Counted from the first letter of the stretch, positions 1 to 8,591 are shown. The stretch is DNA of 33,515 nucleotides from Bacillota bacterium (GCA_023411555.1 JAEYOQ010000028.1:1-33515); one strand, 5' to 3'. The notes: generated by a model not told the origin, from the letters alone. Made by a program: numbers and translations.

Positions 1-124
<124 letters not shown>

Positions 125-394
125 AAGTTTTTGATCCAGCATAAGATAAACTTGGCTTTCAACTAATAAGTTGTTGCTTACGTTTGTCTTTACTGTTTTT
201 GTGGTTGTATCTGTTTCCAGATACGGTTCGTAACGAATTGACAAAGTCAATCCATTAATGAAAATCTATTTTTGAGACCCATGTGAAGTCTCAATGTTTT
301 AGAATTTTCAGGGTTGTTTCACTGTTCAATTATCAATGTTCATTGTTTGTCGTTGGCTTATTTACTTGCTTCGTGTCTCGCCAGCAACTTTTAT

Positions 395-423
395 AGTTTA
401 ACACGTTTGCTTTTGTTTGTCAA
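395..423 (-). promoter_or_regulatory. rRNA operon promoter P2 (proximal)
   Basis: On the minus strand a perfect -35 TTGACA (418-423) is followed after exactly 17 bp by TAAACT (395-400), four of six matches to TATAAT. Transcription would start near 388, leaving a leader of about 265 nt before the mature 16S. The leader (about 124-388) holds no gene; an RNase III processing arm is expected there but I did not resolve one. Confidence 0.75.
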
Positions 424-487
424 CCACTTTTTTATTTTTTATTTCTTATCTTTCTTTCGTGGTTACCGTTCTTCAACGGCGAAATCC

Positions 488-516
488 ATTGTACAATCTA
501 AAGGGCAAAATGTCAA
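488..516 (-). promoter_or_regulatory. rRNA operon promoter P1 (distal)
   Basis: The minus strand carries TTGACA (511-516), a 17-bp spacer, and TACAAT (488-493), five of six consensus bases. It lies 93 bp upstream of P2 in the same orientation, the tandem arrangement usual for Firmicute rrn operons. AT-rich sequence just upstream (517-560) could act as an UP element; that is inference. Confidence 0.8.
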
Positions 517-592
517 CAACTTTTTATAACTTTTTGTTACCAATTTATACCATCCCCTAAGTCCCTGAAGATTAATGCTTCTCCGCACATAG

Positions 593-636
593 TAATGACC
601 GTATGTCAAGTATAGTATTGACATTACGGTCATTAT
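593..636. repeat. Long inverted repeat between rRNA promoters and the aldolase gene
   Basis: Arms 593-609 (TAATGACCGTATGTCAA) and 619-636 (TTGACATTACGGTCATTA) pair almost perfectly around a 9-nt loop. The element lies directly downstream of the leftward aldolase gene, where a terminator is expected, but has no U-tract on the minus strand. It is also only about 77 bp upstream of the P1 -35 box. It could be a transcript-end hairpin or a protein-binding palindrome. Confidence 0.6.
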
Positions 637-650
637 ATATTCATCTATTC

Positions 651-1610
651 TTATTTCTGTAATAAATGCACTGCAAAGCCGCCAAAATCAGCATTTAGAT
701 ATACTGCTACCAGCTTGTCGTTCTTATACTTCTTACTCTCCTCGTTAAAGGTGAAGCCCCTCTGCTCTAGATGATAGATTGCACGGTCAATATAGTTCGT
801 CATAATCGCTATGTGACCATTCTTACCAAGATAAGGCGCTTTCATGAGCTCAATTGCAGTGCCCATGAAGATTGAGCTATTTCCGTCATTCTTCGCAAAT
901 CCAAAAGCATCACCGAATAAGTCCGCTACTTCATTTGCTTCTGTTTCATTAGGCATATTGATACCAACATGACGAATCTCAAAGCCAAGCATCAGTGCCA
1001 CTGCCTGTTTGGTAAGAGCGGTAATTCGATCAAAGGCTCCTGCCTTAACCAGGTCATCACTAACCATCCAGCTTCCACCGCAAGCAATAATCTTGGGGAA
1101 GTCCAGATAAGAGGTCAGATTCTTCTCATTGATTCCACCGGTAGGCATGAATTTTATATTAACATAGGGAGCAGCCATGGCTTTAATCATAGCCAGTCCC
1201 CCAGCTGCCTCTGCAGGGAAGAATTTCACAACATCAAGTCCAAATTCTATCGCAGCTTCTATATCGCTGGGACTGGAGCAACCGGGTGTAATTGGTATAT
1301 TCCTCTCTACGCAGTACCCAACCACCTTCGGATTAAATCCGGGACTTACAATAAAGGTAGCTCCGGCAGCAATTGCTTTATCTACCTGCTCCGTTGTCAA
1401 TACGGTTCCTGCGCCTATTAACATATCCGGATAGGCTTGTCTCATTAGGCGGATCGATTCCTCGGCCGCTGCTGTGCGGAAGGTTACCTCTGCACACGGT
1501 AGTCCTCCTTCTACCAAAGCCTTGGCCAAGGGTACGGCGTCCTTTGCATCATCCAGTTTGATTACTGGTACAATCCCCATTTTTTGAATCTTAGCTAGCA
1601 TCTCATTCAT
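651..1610 (-). CDS. eda: KDPG/KHG aldolase with C-terminal VOC-like domain
   Basis: Residues 1 to about 205 are a class I aldolase that cleaves 2-keto-3-deoxy-6-phosphogluconate (and 4-hydroxy-2-oxoglutarate) to pyruvate plus an aldehyde, in Entner-Doudoroff or sugar-acid catabolism in the cytosol. Visible motifs are EVTFRT with Glu41 and Arg45, GAGTVLT (66-72), PGCSSPSDI (109-117), and VVKFFPAE with the Schiff-base Lys129. Family members are normally about 205-215 residues. This one carries about 110 more (about 208-319: GFEIRHVGINMP, GHIAIMTN, GGFAVHLL) with the pattern of a glyoxalase/VOC fold. I believe similar extensions occur in other Lachnospiraceae but cannot confirm it here. The start is supported by AAGGAG 8 nt upstream. 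The gene stands 41 bp downstream of the cvpA-like gene and could be co-transcribed. Confidence 0.93.
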   Translation of the reverse strand: MNEMLAKIQKMGIVPVIKLDDAKDAVPLAKALVEGGLPCAEVTFRTAAAEESIRLMRQAYPDMLIGAGTVLTTEQVDKAIAAGATFIVSPGFNPKVVGYCVERNIPITPGCSSPSDIEAAIEFGLDVVKFFPAEAAGGLAMIKAMAAPYVNIKFMPTGGINEKNLTSYLDFPKIIACGGSWMVSDDLVKAGAFDRITALTKQAVALMLGFEIRHVGINMPNETEANEVADLFGDAFGFAKNDGNSSIFMGTAIELMKAPYLGKNGHIAIMTNYIDRAIYHLEQRGFTFNEESKKYKNDKLVAVYLNADFGGFAVHLLQK

Positions 1611-1651
1611 CTTTCTCTCTCCTTATGTATAATTAAAATAATAGGAATTCC

Positions 1652-2347
1652 TTAAAAAAATATCTTCGTAGCGCTAGTTATGAACTTAAGTAGGATATTA
1701 TTATTGTAAATTATGCTTAGCGCTTCATTCTCTCCGACTAATTTCATTATTGATTGACCAAACACAGTACCGCCAAATACATTCAATAGTATAAAGAGCA
1801 ACCATACCAAAATTAGTCCATGGATCAATCCTGCTAAAAGACCCGCTGTCTTATTCATTTGATTCAGCAATGGCAGCTTACTAATCAAATCCAGTGCCAT
1901 GAATATAACCCATAATATAAGCTGAACGGCAATAAAGGTCGCGATGAAGGATATAGAGTTTATTATGACCCCGGTAAGATATCGGCTGACGTATTGCTTG
2001 AAGCTGGTTATAGCCATTTCCTTATAGTTTTCAATCGTATTATTCTTTAGCAGCCCCTCTTTTATGGATTTTGGCAGGGAGAGCTCATCTATCGCCTCCG
2101 TCTCTTCCTCCTCTAGAATCTCTTCCTCTCCGAAAGGAAGTAGCTTTTCAACCTTCGTAGCAATACTATTATAAAGCTTCTCATTTTCCATCATATAGTC
2201 CTTTACCATGGGACTAATCCATGTCGTCAGAATAAGCGCCAGAATCAAGGAAACCAGAGAGAATGCTGTCTTAATAAATCCGACCCTCATACCGATGATA
2301 GCATTACTCAAAAGAATGACTAATACCACTACTACTAACCAATTCAT
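1652..2347 (-). CDS. CvpA family membrane protein
   Basis: A 231-residue protein with the CvpA (colicin V production accessory) layout. It opens with two hydrophobic helices at about 2-20 and 25-45, including the typical GMRVGFIKTAFSLVS stretch. An acidic, soluble insert follows (about 65-110, EEEILEEEETEAIDE), then further membrane helices at about 128-155 and 165-195 with GLLAGLIHGLILVWLL. The exact function of this family in Firmicutes is unsettled; envelope-related roles are usually proposed. A GGGAGG ribosome binding site precedes the ATG. The gene is 23 bp downstream of the DUF5711-like gene, so the two probably form a transcription unit. Confidence 0.85.
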   Translation of the reverse strand: MNWLVVVVLVILLSNAIIGMRVGFIKTAFSLVSLILALILTTWISPMVKDYMMENEKLYNSIATKVEKLLPFGEEEILEEEETEAIDELSLPKSIKEGLLKNNTIENYKEMAITSFKQYVSRYLTGVIINSISFIATFIAVQLILWVIFMALDLISKLPLLNQMNKTAGLLAGLIHGLILVWLLFILLNVFGGTVFGQSIMKLVGENEALSIIYNNNILLKFITSATKIFF

Positions 2348-2370
2348 AAATTCCTCCCAATGATAGCTGA

Positions 2371-3543
2371 TTATTCCACAAGTCTGATTTGTGCGATTTC
2401 CTTTTCACTCACATAGTAATATTGATCCAGGGAATTGATCGGGTAAAGTGCTATGATATCACTTCCAAAGGTGTGACTGAATTTAACACTACCATTTATT
2501 TTCATCACAATACAGGATACGTTATCTATCATTATAATCTCTTCCCCTACCAGACGGATTTCTTTGTAATCAAAATCCAACTTTTTATCGAGAATCTTTT
2601 CCCCCTTGAGGTTATAAACAACAAGTCCCCGATAACCGGTTTCACCTGCATCTATAACAACTCCCACATATTTTTCATTATATAGAATGCTCTTGATCGT
2701 ATTCTCAAAGCTAATCTCCTTAATTACCCTAGGCATCTCGGAATATTCTATTAACATGAAGCCATTTTCCTTAAATACACATGCTGTATCATTATTATTA
2801 AAGAAAACTCTGGGCGCAATGATCCCCTCAAATTTAAAGCCTCCAACCAGGTTGTCAATCCAGTTCTGGCCTACCTCCCCAAAATTATAGAAGCTTGCGA
2901 TTCCTGTCAACTCTCCTGTATTGACAGTAAGATAACTGGTAATCAGCTTTAAACCATCATCAGAGATTGAGATATCGATTGGATATCCGTCCGCACTCAT
3001 GGTGGTAACTTTCTCACCAAGTACTGTTCCATCCTTATCATATAAGAATAAGTAATTCATATTATCTGCTTCCTGTAAAGCATACACTACACCTTGATGT
3101 GCAATTTCGACCTTAATAATAGCATGAATCGTTGAAATACTTTCAACGAAGCCTTTCCCGTCAAATATCTGAATCGAGGTACCACCCTGATCCGCTACAA
3201 CTGCATAGTCCCCACAAACATCAGCTATCGGCTGGTTCATCTCATAAGAACCATTCCATTTTAACTTACCGTCTTTATCAATAGCTGTGGCACCATCCTT
3301 ACTATACTTCAACACGCCGTTACCATATTGCAGATACTGCGTTCCATTCTCCACTGTATTTTCCATCGACTTAAGCAGTTCAAAACTGGTATAGCTTTTA
3401 TTATACAGATTGTATAGATAAATGCCGCCTCCGACCAATAATGCTATAATCGCCATTCCTATGATGATTTTGCGTCTTCTTCTGATCCTTTTTTTTCGTT
3501 CACCATAGTCTCTAACCGATTGTCCTTCATTGTCTTTAGCCAT
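2371..3543 (-). CDS. Membrane-anchored DUF5711-like protein (beta-propeller-like ectodomain)
   Basis: A 390-residue protein with a basic N-terminus (GERKKRIRRRRK), one transmembrane helix at about 26-47, then about 340 extracytoplasmic residues. The ectodomain repeats short units such as YSKDGATAIDKDGKLKWNG, DICGDYAVVADQGG-like and YLFLYDKDGTVLGEK, suggesting a PQQ/WD-like beta propeller. It resembles the DUF5711 family, which I recall mainly from Lachnospiraceae; no biochemical role is known to me. The start is supported by GGGAGGAG upstream. Its position before a CvpA-like gene suggests an envelope role, which is inference. Confidence 0.75.
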   Translation of the reverse strand: MAKDNEGQSVRDYGERKKRIRRRRKIIIGMAIIALLVGGGIYLYNLYNKSYTSFELLKSMENTVENGTQYLQYGNGVLKYSKDGATAIDKDGKLKWNGSYEMNQPIADVCGDYAVVADQGGTSIQIFDGKGFVESISTIHAIIKVEIAHQGVVYALQEADNMNYLFLYDKDGTVLGEKVTTMSADGYPIDISISDDGLKLITSYLTVNTGELTGIASFYNFGEVGQNWIDNLVGGFKFEGIIAPRVFFNNNDTACVFKENGFMLIEYSEMPRVIKEISFENTIKSILYNEKYVGVVIDAGETGYRGLVVYNLKGEKILDKKLDFDYKEIRLVGEEIIMIDNVSCIVMKINGSVKFSHTFGSDIIALYPINSLDQYYYVSEKEIAQIRLVE

Positions 3544-3673
3544 AACCCACTCCTCCCAGTGCTTACTTTATAGTGATTATAACTCATTTGCTATAACTTG
3601 GCACGTACTATTTTTACATAAAATATTGAAATCCGAGTTTTCATTGGTGGGCTTCTATTGTCATGAATAAGAG

Positions 3674-3737
3674 AAGTGCCACTTCTGTAATTCTTCAAAT
3701 AATATTGAAGAGGATAACATAAAGCGGCACTTTTTTT
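3674..3737. terminator. Nested hairpin, bidirectional terminator candidate
   Basis: Outer arms AAGTGCCACTT (3674-3684) and AAGCGGCACTT (3722-3732) pair with one mismatch and enclose a second hairpin, CTTCAA/TTGAAG (3693-3710). It lies about 93 bp past the stop of the leftward LysM gene and is probably its terminator. The better U-tract (seven T) is on the plus strand, although no plus-strand gene precedes it. The remainder of the gap 3544-3829 contains no convincing gene. Confidence 0.55.
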
Positions 3738-3829
3738 GAGTATGATCAGCAAAAACATCAAACCAAAGAAACACGCACAGCATGTTTTCCGGTCTGCCAG
3801 ATGGATGACCAATGTAAGAATTGCCTTTA

Positions 3830-5119
3830 CTATGGAACAATCAACTTTTGTCCCACATAGATTAAATCCTTATCGGTGATATTGTTCAACCTCATGATTT
3901 CCTCTACCTTTGTATAGGTCTTATATAATTTATAGCTGATAACCGCAAGAGAGTCTCCCTCAACCACAATGTAATAATTCACTTTATTCTCATCCTTTTT
4001 TGTAGTCTTTTCCTGCTTTGAAGCTGCACCCTCCTCGGCCAGCTTCTCACCAGTGGTTTCCTCATTATCTTTCTTTCTATTCTCGGTATCCTCAGGCTCC
4101 GTTTTCTTCTCTAACGGTTTTACTTCCCCCGGTACTACCTCCACATCAAGACTATCCGTCCCCTTCTCAGGGGCTGCTGCTTCTTCTGTAGCTTGATCGT
4201 CATTACTGATGTCGGAAGGTTGTCCCTCTATCACCGAGGTCTTGGATTGCATATTTCCTGCCATTCGATCCCCAGCAACAATGGTCTGTACCTCTTCCAT
4301 ATTACGAGACAGGTGGTTCAAAGTATCCTGCATGCTCTTCATTTGATCATAATTATTTAAAATTGCCGCTCCAACAATCAAAACAATCACAGCCAACAGA
4401 GTTCCGGCCGCATACATCAGCCTGGTAATTCCCTTACTTTCTTCCTCTACCGGCTTTTTATTCTGCAGAACCGTACGAATCTCTCTGGAAACTTTGTCAT
4501 CGTAATCGATTTCATTGCTCTGAGGCTCCTTATGGTCTATGATATAGGTCTGCATCTCTTCATTCTTCTCGTAATATACGTAATACCCATCCAGCTTGGT
4601 CAAGCGGTTATTCTCAAAGCTATAGAAGCTCTCCTCCTTCTCCATATTGTCAAAGGTGAACAAGGTCTTATCCTGCCCAGCGAAATTATTCAGATGTGCT
4701 TTTGTAATCTTATCCATATCCTCTAGAAGATACCCTGGGCCACCGACGAACCAGCCTACAATCTCTGTCTCAACAAAGTACTTTTTTATCTCCTCATACA
4801 CTCTGCCCCAAGTATCATTGGAAAAGGTGGTCTCTGCAGATAAATCGATATCTTTAACCTCCACGGTACCAGATATAAAAATATTACGAATATTCTCCAG
4901 TCTGATACACTGACCAACCAAAACGGCCACCTTATAAGCGGAGTAATCTCCTCCTACCAATTGCTTTATGTAAGACATGACATAATCTTCTACATAGATC
5001 TTTTTATTCGAATTACTCTTTCCTATCTGTCTTACATTCTTTGGCATTTTAAAGGAAGGCTGTACCTTACTTGCCGTATTACCTTCTCCGCTCTCATTAC
5101 TGTATATGGTTTCAATCAC
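3830..5119 (-). CDS. Membrane LysM protein with N-terminal MPN/JAB-like domain
   Basis: Layout in 429 residues: soluble N-terminal domain (about 39-183), one transmembrane helix (about 234-255), coiled-coil and acidic low-complexity stalk (about 260-380), C-terminal LysM domain (about 382-429, YYIVVEGDSLAVISYKLY ending VGQKLIVP). LysM binds peptidoglycan or spore cortex, so the C-terminus should be outside the membrane and the N-terminus inside. The N-terminal domain follows the strand/helix order of MPN/JAB proteins, with IVGWFVGGPG and a later D..K....L.NF...LFTFD. The HxH zinc ligands of active JAMM peptidases are missing, as in Rpn8-type MPN-minus domains. The start chosen is GTG at 5119, with AGGAG 8 nt upstream; a GTG at 5128 lies too close to that site. 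The gene is divergent from yyaC, which suggests, but does not prove, a sporulation role. Confidence 0.8.
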   Translation of the reverse strand: MIETIYSNESGEGNTASKVQPSFKMPKNVRQIGKSNSNKKIYVEDYVMSYIKQLVGGDYSAYKVAVLVGQCIRLENIRNIFISGTVEVKDIDLSAETTFSNDTWGRVYEEIKKYFVETEIVGWFVGGPGYLLEDMDKITKAHLNNFAGQDKTLFTFDNMEKEESFYSFENNRLTKLDGYYVYYEKNEEMQTYIIDHKEPQSNEIDYDDKVSREIRTVLQNKKPVEEESKGITRLMYAAGTLLAVIVLIVGAAILNNYDQMKSMQDTLNHLSRNMEEVQTIVAGDRMAGNMQSKTSVIEGQPSDISNDDQATEEAAAPEKGTDSLDVEVVPGEVKPLEKKTEPEDTENRKKDNEETTGEKLAEEGAASKQEKTTKKDENKVNYYIVVEGDSLAVISYKLYKTYTKVEEIMRLNNITDKDLIYVGQKLIVP

Positions 5120-5465
5120 ATGGCTCACTCCTATCCGATACTTTTTGTACTAGTTACCCCAAAATATAACTAATCATATCATAGGTTGGACATGCTTTTT
5201 GTCGTATCAGATTATTATGTAAACAGAACTTATCATCAGAATTCCATGTAAAATACTCCAAACCCCTCTTATTTGATTTCTTTTTTACCTTTTCTGCATC
5301 TTCTCTGCTCGAAATAACCGTTTTTTTACCTTATATCATCCATATTCGTTTAATTACAGCGTCTAATGTGTAAAGTTTCTGGTAATACTATATCTAAGCT
5401 TTCGCAAGACGCAGATTCGCTGACATACATTTATTTGCTAATTCAATGAAAGGCATGTGTAGTAG
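5120..5465. other. Divergent intergenic region between LysM gene and yyaC
   Basis: About 345 bp of AT-rich DNA between two divergently transcribed genes. It must contain promoters for both. I found no sigma-A promoter with well-spaced hexamers and no convincing hairpin. Short CATA-containing elements (for example 5422-5432) could be sporulation-sigma -10 boxes but are too weak to call. Confidence 0.4.
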
Positions 5466-6086
5466 ATGAATATCCTATTCAAACCAAAAAACAATATCAC
5501 TTATTTTAATTCTACAGAAAAAACCACCGCTTATGAAATGGGCCGTACATTGTCTGAGCTGATTAGGGAACAGGTTCTCTTAAACCGTACGATTGTCTTC
5601 CTGTGCATCGGCTCGGATCGAGCAACCGGAGATTGCCTGGGTCCGATCATCGGATATAAGTTATCAATACAAGATGAATTTGCACATAAATACTCTTGTA
5701 ATGAATATAATAAGAACCATAACTACTATGTCTATGGTACTTTAGAAGAACCCGTTCATGCGAAAAATCTGAAGGATACCATTACGATGATTAATCATAA
5801 GCATGATGATCCATTTGTCATAGCCATTGATGCTTCTCTGGGAAGATCAGATCACATCGGATATATTACAGTGGGTGAGGGTCCATTAAAGCCTGGGGCC
5901 GGAGTTAACAAGGATCTCCCTGCTGTAGGCGATATCTTTATTACCGGAATTGTCAATTTCTCCGGTATGCTTGACAGCATGCTCCTTCAGACCACCAGGC
6001 TGGGCGTCGTTATGATGATGGCTGACCAAATTTGCCTTGCAATTAATTATTGCATCTGTAAGTTGAGAACTCTCACCGTCTCCTAA
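5466..6086 (+). CDS. yyaC: Spore protease YyaC (DUF1256)
   Basis: A 206-residue protein matching the YyaC sporulation family, related in fold to the germination protease Gpr and hydrogenase-maturation peptidases. Hallmarks are CIGSDRATGDCLGP (47-60), YGTLEEPVHAKNL (about 90-102), IAIDASLGR (about 119-127), and a glycine-rich GEGPLKPGAGVNKDLPAVGD segment. Family members are expressed in the developing spore; their exact substrate is not established to my knowledge. The ATG at 5466 has only a weak, distant AAAGG site, so translation may be modest. The gene is monocistronic and ends before the hairpin at 6151-6245. Family assignment is firm. Confidence 0.92.
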   Translation: MNILFKPKNNITYFNSTEKTTAYEMGRTLSELIREQVLLNRTIVFLCIGSDRATGDCLGPIIGYKLSIQDEFAHKYSCNEYNKNHNYYVYGTLEEPVHAKNLKDTITMINHKHDDPFVIAIDASLGRSDHIGYITVGEGPLKPGAGVNKDLPAVGDIFITGIVNFSGMLDSMLLQTTRLGVVMMMADQICLAINYCICKLRTLTVS

Positions 6087-6150
6087 CCCTCCTCCCCTAC
6101 CAATTCCAACAAGGATACCCTCCTTATATGAACTCGTAAAACATAAAAAA

Positions 6151-6245
6151 AAAGAGGCTGTATCACATCATTCAATGCTAGTCATCCATGGGAGCTTTTT
6201 GATATTCCTCCTCCGCTGATGAGCATGATGTGTAACAGCCTCTTT
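6151..6245 (-). terminator. Long-stem terminator between convergent genes
   Basis: Arms AAAGAGGCTGTATCACATCA (6151-6170) and its partner ending ACAGCCTCTTT (6225-6245) form a stem of about 20 bp enclosing a 53-nt loop. On the minus strand the stem is followed by nine U residues, making it a strong terminator for the coiled-coil gene. It probably also serves yyaC from the other side, since the plus strand ends CTCTTTGG. Confidence 0.85.
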
Positions 6246-6272
6246 GGCTTATTTATGAGTATTAACGCCTTT

Positions 6273-7382
6273 CTATTCTTCCTTTTCTAAACTATGTTTA
6301 TAGAAAGCAACCCCTTCTGATATTGTCGAAGCATTCCCTTCTTGAATAATCTGAATCAGGGTATCAACCTTCTGTACCGTCATTAGTTCCCTGCCTAGGA
6401 AGGGTTCATAATCACTGGCTATCTTAATTGTCAGAGCTTTTATTCTCTCCTCCGCTTGTGATAAGGAAGACTTTAGCTTCTCATACTCTTCCCGTTGTGT
6501 TGTTAATTTGCTTATATATTTTGCTTCTATCTCGGATGTTATAATCGAGACCGTGGTATTATCAAAGGCAGCTAGCGTTTCTTTCTTTTGTAAAGCTATT
6601 TCAGACTTTTCCTGCTCTAGCTTTGCCATCTCTGTATCAAAATCCTGCAATCCATAAGAGCTTTCATCCCGGTCTTTACGAATGTTCCTTTTGATTACGT
6701 CCATTTTTCGTTTATTCACTCTGATCTGTCCCCTCAGACCCTTCACCTTGCGAAGCTCCTCGGAGTACTTCTCCTTCGTCCGGTTACCAAGAAGAAGATA
6801 AATCCCCCCGAAGATTAGTACAGTGAGGACATAGGTAAGAATCAGGTAAAGAATCTTCTCTTCGGGCAGCAATAGAAAGTAGATTCCACATGGTATCAGT
6901 AAAAGAGTAATTAAGATTGTGGCAATAGCGAGCAGTACATCGGTAAAGCAAGACGGAAAATATAAAGAATAGTAAAGCTTTGAATTGCAAAGCGAGGGGA
7001 CATGCTTTTGTCTGAATAAAGTCTTGGTCTCAAGTCTAAGCTGAGCATTCTCTTGCCTGAGCGAAGCAGTCTCTTCCTCGATTCGCTGAGACACCTTGGC
7101 ACTCTTACTCTTCTCTCGCTTCTCCTTAATCCGCTTTATCCTAGACTGGAGCTTGTCCTCCTGCTGATCAAAGGTAGCTTCGATTTCTTGCCTGCGCTTT
7201 TTGATTGTCTTATGGATTTCTTCCTTTATCGCCTGTTCCAGGTCGGCTATGCTTTTCTCCAGCACTTCCTCCTCTAGAAGTAAGGTTTCATTTTTCGACT
7301 GATAACCATATCGCTCTAGCAGACACTCTTTAATCTCATTTAACTGGTCTATCCCACCGGTTAATAAATTACTACCGTCCAT
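6273..7382 (-). CDS. Coiled-coil protein with two central membrane helices
   Basis: I do not recognise the family. The 369 residues contain a charged N-terminal coiled coil (about 35-125, rich in E, K, Q and R), two closely spaced transmembrane helices (about 148-172 and 176-199, joined by PEEK), and a second coiled coil (about 205-320). The helical hairpin would put both coiled coils on the same side, most likely the cytosol. The C-terminus (SDYEPFLGRELMTVQKVDTLIQ) looks globular. There is no signal peptide. CAGGAGG lies upstream of the ATG. It stands alone between terminators, so context says nothing about its job. A scaffold or membrane-remodelling role is possible but unsupported. Confidence 0.8.
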   Translation of the reverse strand: MDGSNLLTGGIDQLNEIKECLLERYGYQSKNETLLLEEEVLEKSIADLEQAIKEEIHKTIKKRRQEIEATFDQQEDKLQSRIKRIKEKREKSKSAKVSQRIEEETASLRQENAQLRLETKTLFRQKHVPSLCNSKLYYSLYFPSCFTDVLLAIATILITLLLIPCGIYFLLLPEEKILYLILTYVLTVLIFGGIYLLLGNRTKEKYSEELRKVKGLRGQIRVNKRKMDVIKRNIRKDRDESSYGLQDFDTEMAKLEQEKSEIALQKKETLAAFDNTTVSIITSEIEAKYISKLTTQREEYEKLKSSLSQAEERIKALTIKIASDYEPFLGRELMTVQKVDTLIQIIQEGNASTISEGVAFYKHSLEKEE

Positions 7383-7485
7383 CAGATTGCCCTCCTGATA
7401 CCTGTTTTCTTCATTTTACTGCTTTTTTCTAACATGGTCAAGACGGACGTCAACCAGTTTAAATGCTGTTCAGACCATTCATACC

Positions 7486-7544
7486 AAAAACACCACTCCA
7501 ATAATCCTTCCTTTTGTTGATTGAAGTATTATCAGGAGTGGTGT
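7486..7544 (-). terminator. Terminator of the secDF operon
   Basis: Arms ACACCACTCC (7490-7499) and GGAGTGGTGT (7535-7544) pair perfectly, with AATAAT/ATTAT extending the stem inward. On the minus strand the stem ends in five U residues. It lies 28 bp past the secF stop codon. Confidence 0.85.
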
Positions 7545-7571
7545 CCTGTTATATTATTCTCTTATTACTAA

Positions 7572-8591
7572 TTAATAATTGGGAGCGGGTTTCTTCTTCT
7601 CTTCGAAGATAATGTCATCGCCCTTTTTCTTCTTCCACATTACCCAAAGCGGTCCGGCAATACAGATGGTTGAATAGCAACCGCTAATAGAGCCCACTGC
7701 CATCGGAAGAGCAAAGCTCATAATAGAAGTGATACCATTACCCATTGCCAGGATATATACTAAGCTGACACTCAACATTACCGCAACGTTGGTATTGATG
7801 GATCTTGACATAGACTGTGTGATGGAAAGATCTGTGACAGCCTCTAAGGGATATCCAATATAGGACTTTGCATTTTCACGGATACGGTCATAAATAACGA
7901 TTGTATCATTGATGGAATAACCGATGATACTTAATGCTACCGCTACAAAGGACTCTCCGATCGGAATCTTGAAGATAATACAGGTGAAAAATACAATCAA
8001 CACGTCATGGATCAAGGCAACAATTGCCATCGCACCTGCAGAAAGACCACCCATCATCTTAAAGCGAATCCATACATATACCAGAACCAGAGCACCGGCT
8101 AATAGAATGGATAAAATACCATTCCTTAAGAAACGCTGTCCAAAGAAGGGCTCAACCATGGAGGTCTCAGACTGCTTCAGCTGTGAATCAGGGAAGGCTT
8201 CCGTTAAGACCCTATCAAATTCCTCTCTTTCTGCCGCATCCATACCGTAATTACCAGCGATATTTAAGATCAAACGCTTCTCTCCACTGGATATATCCTC
8301 GGTAGTCTGTGTTGTGACCGGTCTGCCAAGTGCCTCCGACGCAACATCTGCTGCCTTCTCAGCATCAATCTCATTGACATAGGTATACTTGATTAATGCT
8401 CCACCTTTAAACTGGATATCCAGCTGTACCCCATTGATGAACATGAATAGGATACCAATCAGCATAAGTGCTATTGATATAGTAAAATAAACCTTACGTT
8501 TCGCATAAAAGGGTATAATCTTGTTCTCTTTATACATCTCGGGAGTTACTTTAACTTCCTTCACATATTTCCTATCTTTCATATCTTTCAT
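7572..8591 (-). CDS. secF: Protein translocase subunit SecF
   Basis: SecF works with SecD to help the SecYEG channel complete protein export, using ion motive force. In 339 residues it shows the first membrane helix (about 34-53), the SecF signature DIQFKGGALIKY (58-69), a periplasmic-type P1 domain to about 150, then five membrane helices with IRFKMMGGLSAGAMAI and GYSINDTIVIYDRIREN. The C-terminal tail is basic (WKKKKGDD). Its ATG overlaps the secD stop by 4 bp (ATGA), and AAGGAGG lies within the end of secD, so the two are translationally coupled. Length and motifs are normal. Confidence 0.97.
   Translation of the reverse strand: MKDMKDRKYVKEVKVTPEMYKENKIIPFYAKRKVYFTISIALMLIGILFMFINGVQLDIQFKGGALIKYTYVNEIDAEKAADVASEALGRPVTTQTTEDISSGEKRLILNIAGNYGMDAAEREEFDRVLTEAFPDSQLKQSETSMVEPFFGQRFLRNGILSILLAGALVLVYVWIRFKMMGGLSAGAMAIVALIHDVLIVFFTCIIFKIPIGESFVAVALSIIGYSINDTIVIYDRIRENAKSYIGYPLEAVTDLSITQSMSRSINTNVAVMLSVSLVYILAMGNGITSIMSFALPMAVGSISGCYSTICIAGPLWVMWKKKKGDDIIFEEKKKPAPNY

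Noticed and set aside
314..529. Plus-strand 71-residue frame in the rRNA leader
   Set aside because: Lies across the rRNA promoters, low-complexity Phe/Leu/Ser composition, no ribosome site.
969..1434. Plus-strand frames opposite the aldolase gene
   Set aside because: Antisense shadows of a clearly recognisable KDPG aldolase.
3591..3812. Minus-strand 73-residue frame
   Set aside because: Runs through the nested hairpin and has no protein-like pattern or ribosome site.
5466..6086. YyaC read as a hydrogenase maturation protease
   Set aside because: The fold is related, but CIGSDRATGDCLGP and the overall pattern are those of the sporulation DUF1256 family, and no hydrogenase genes are nearby.
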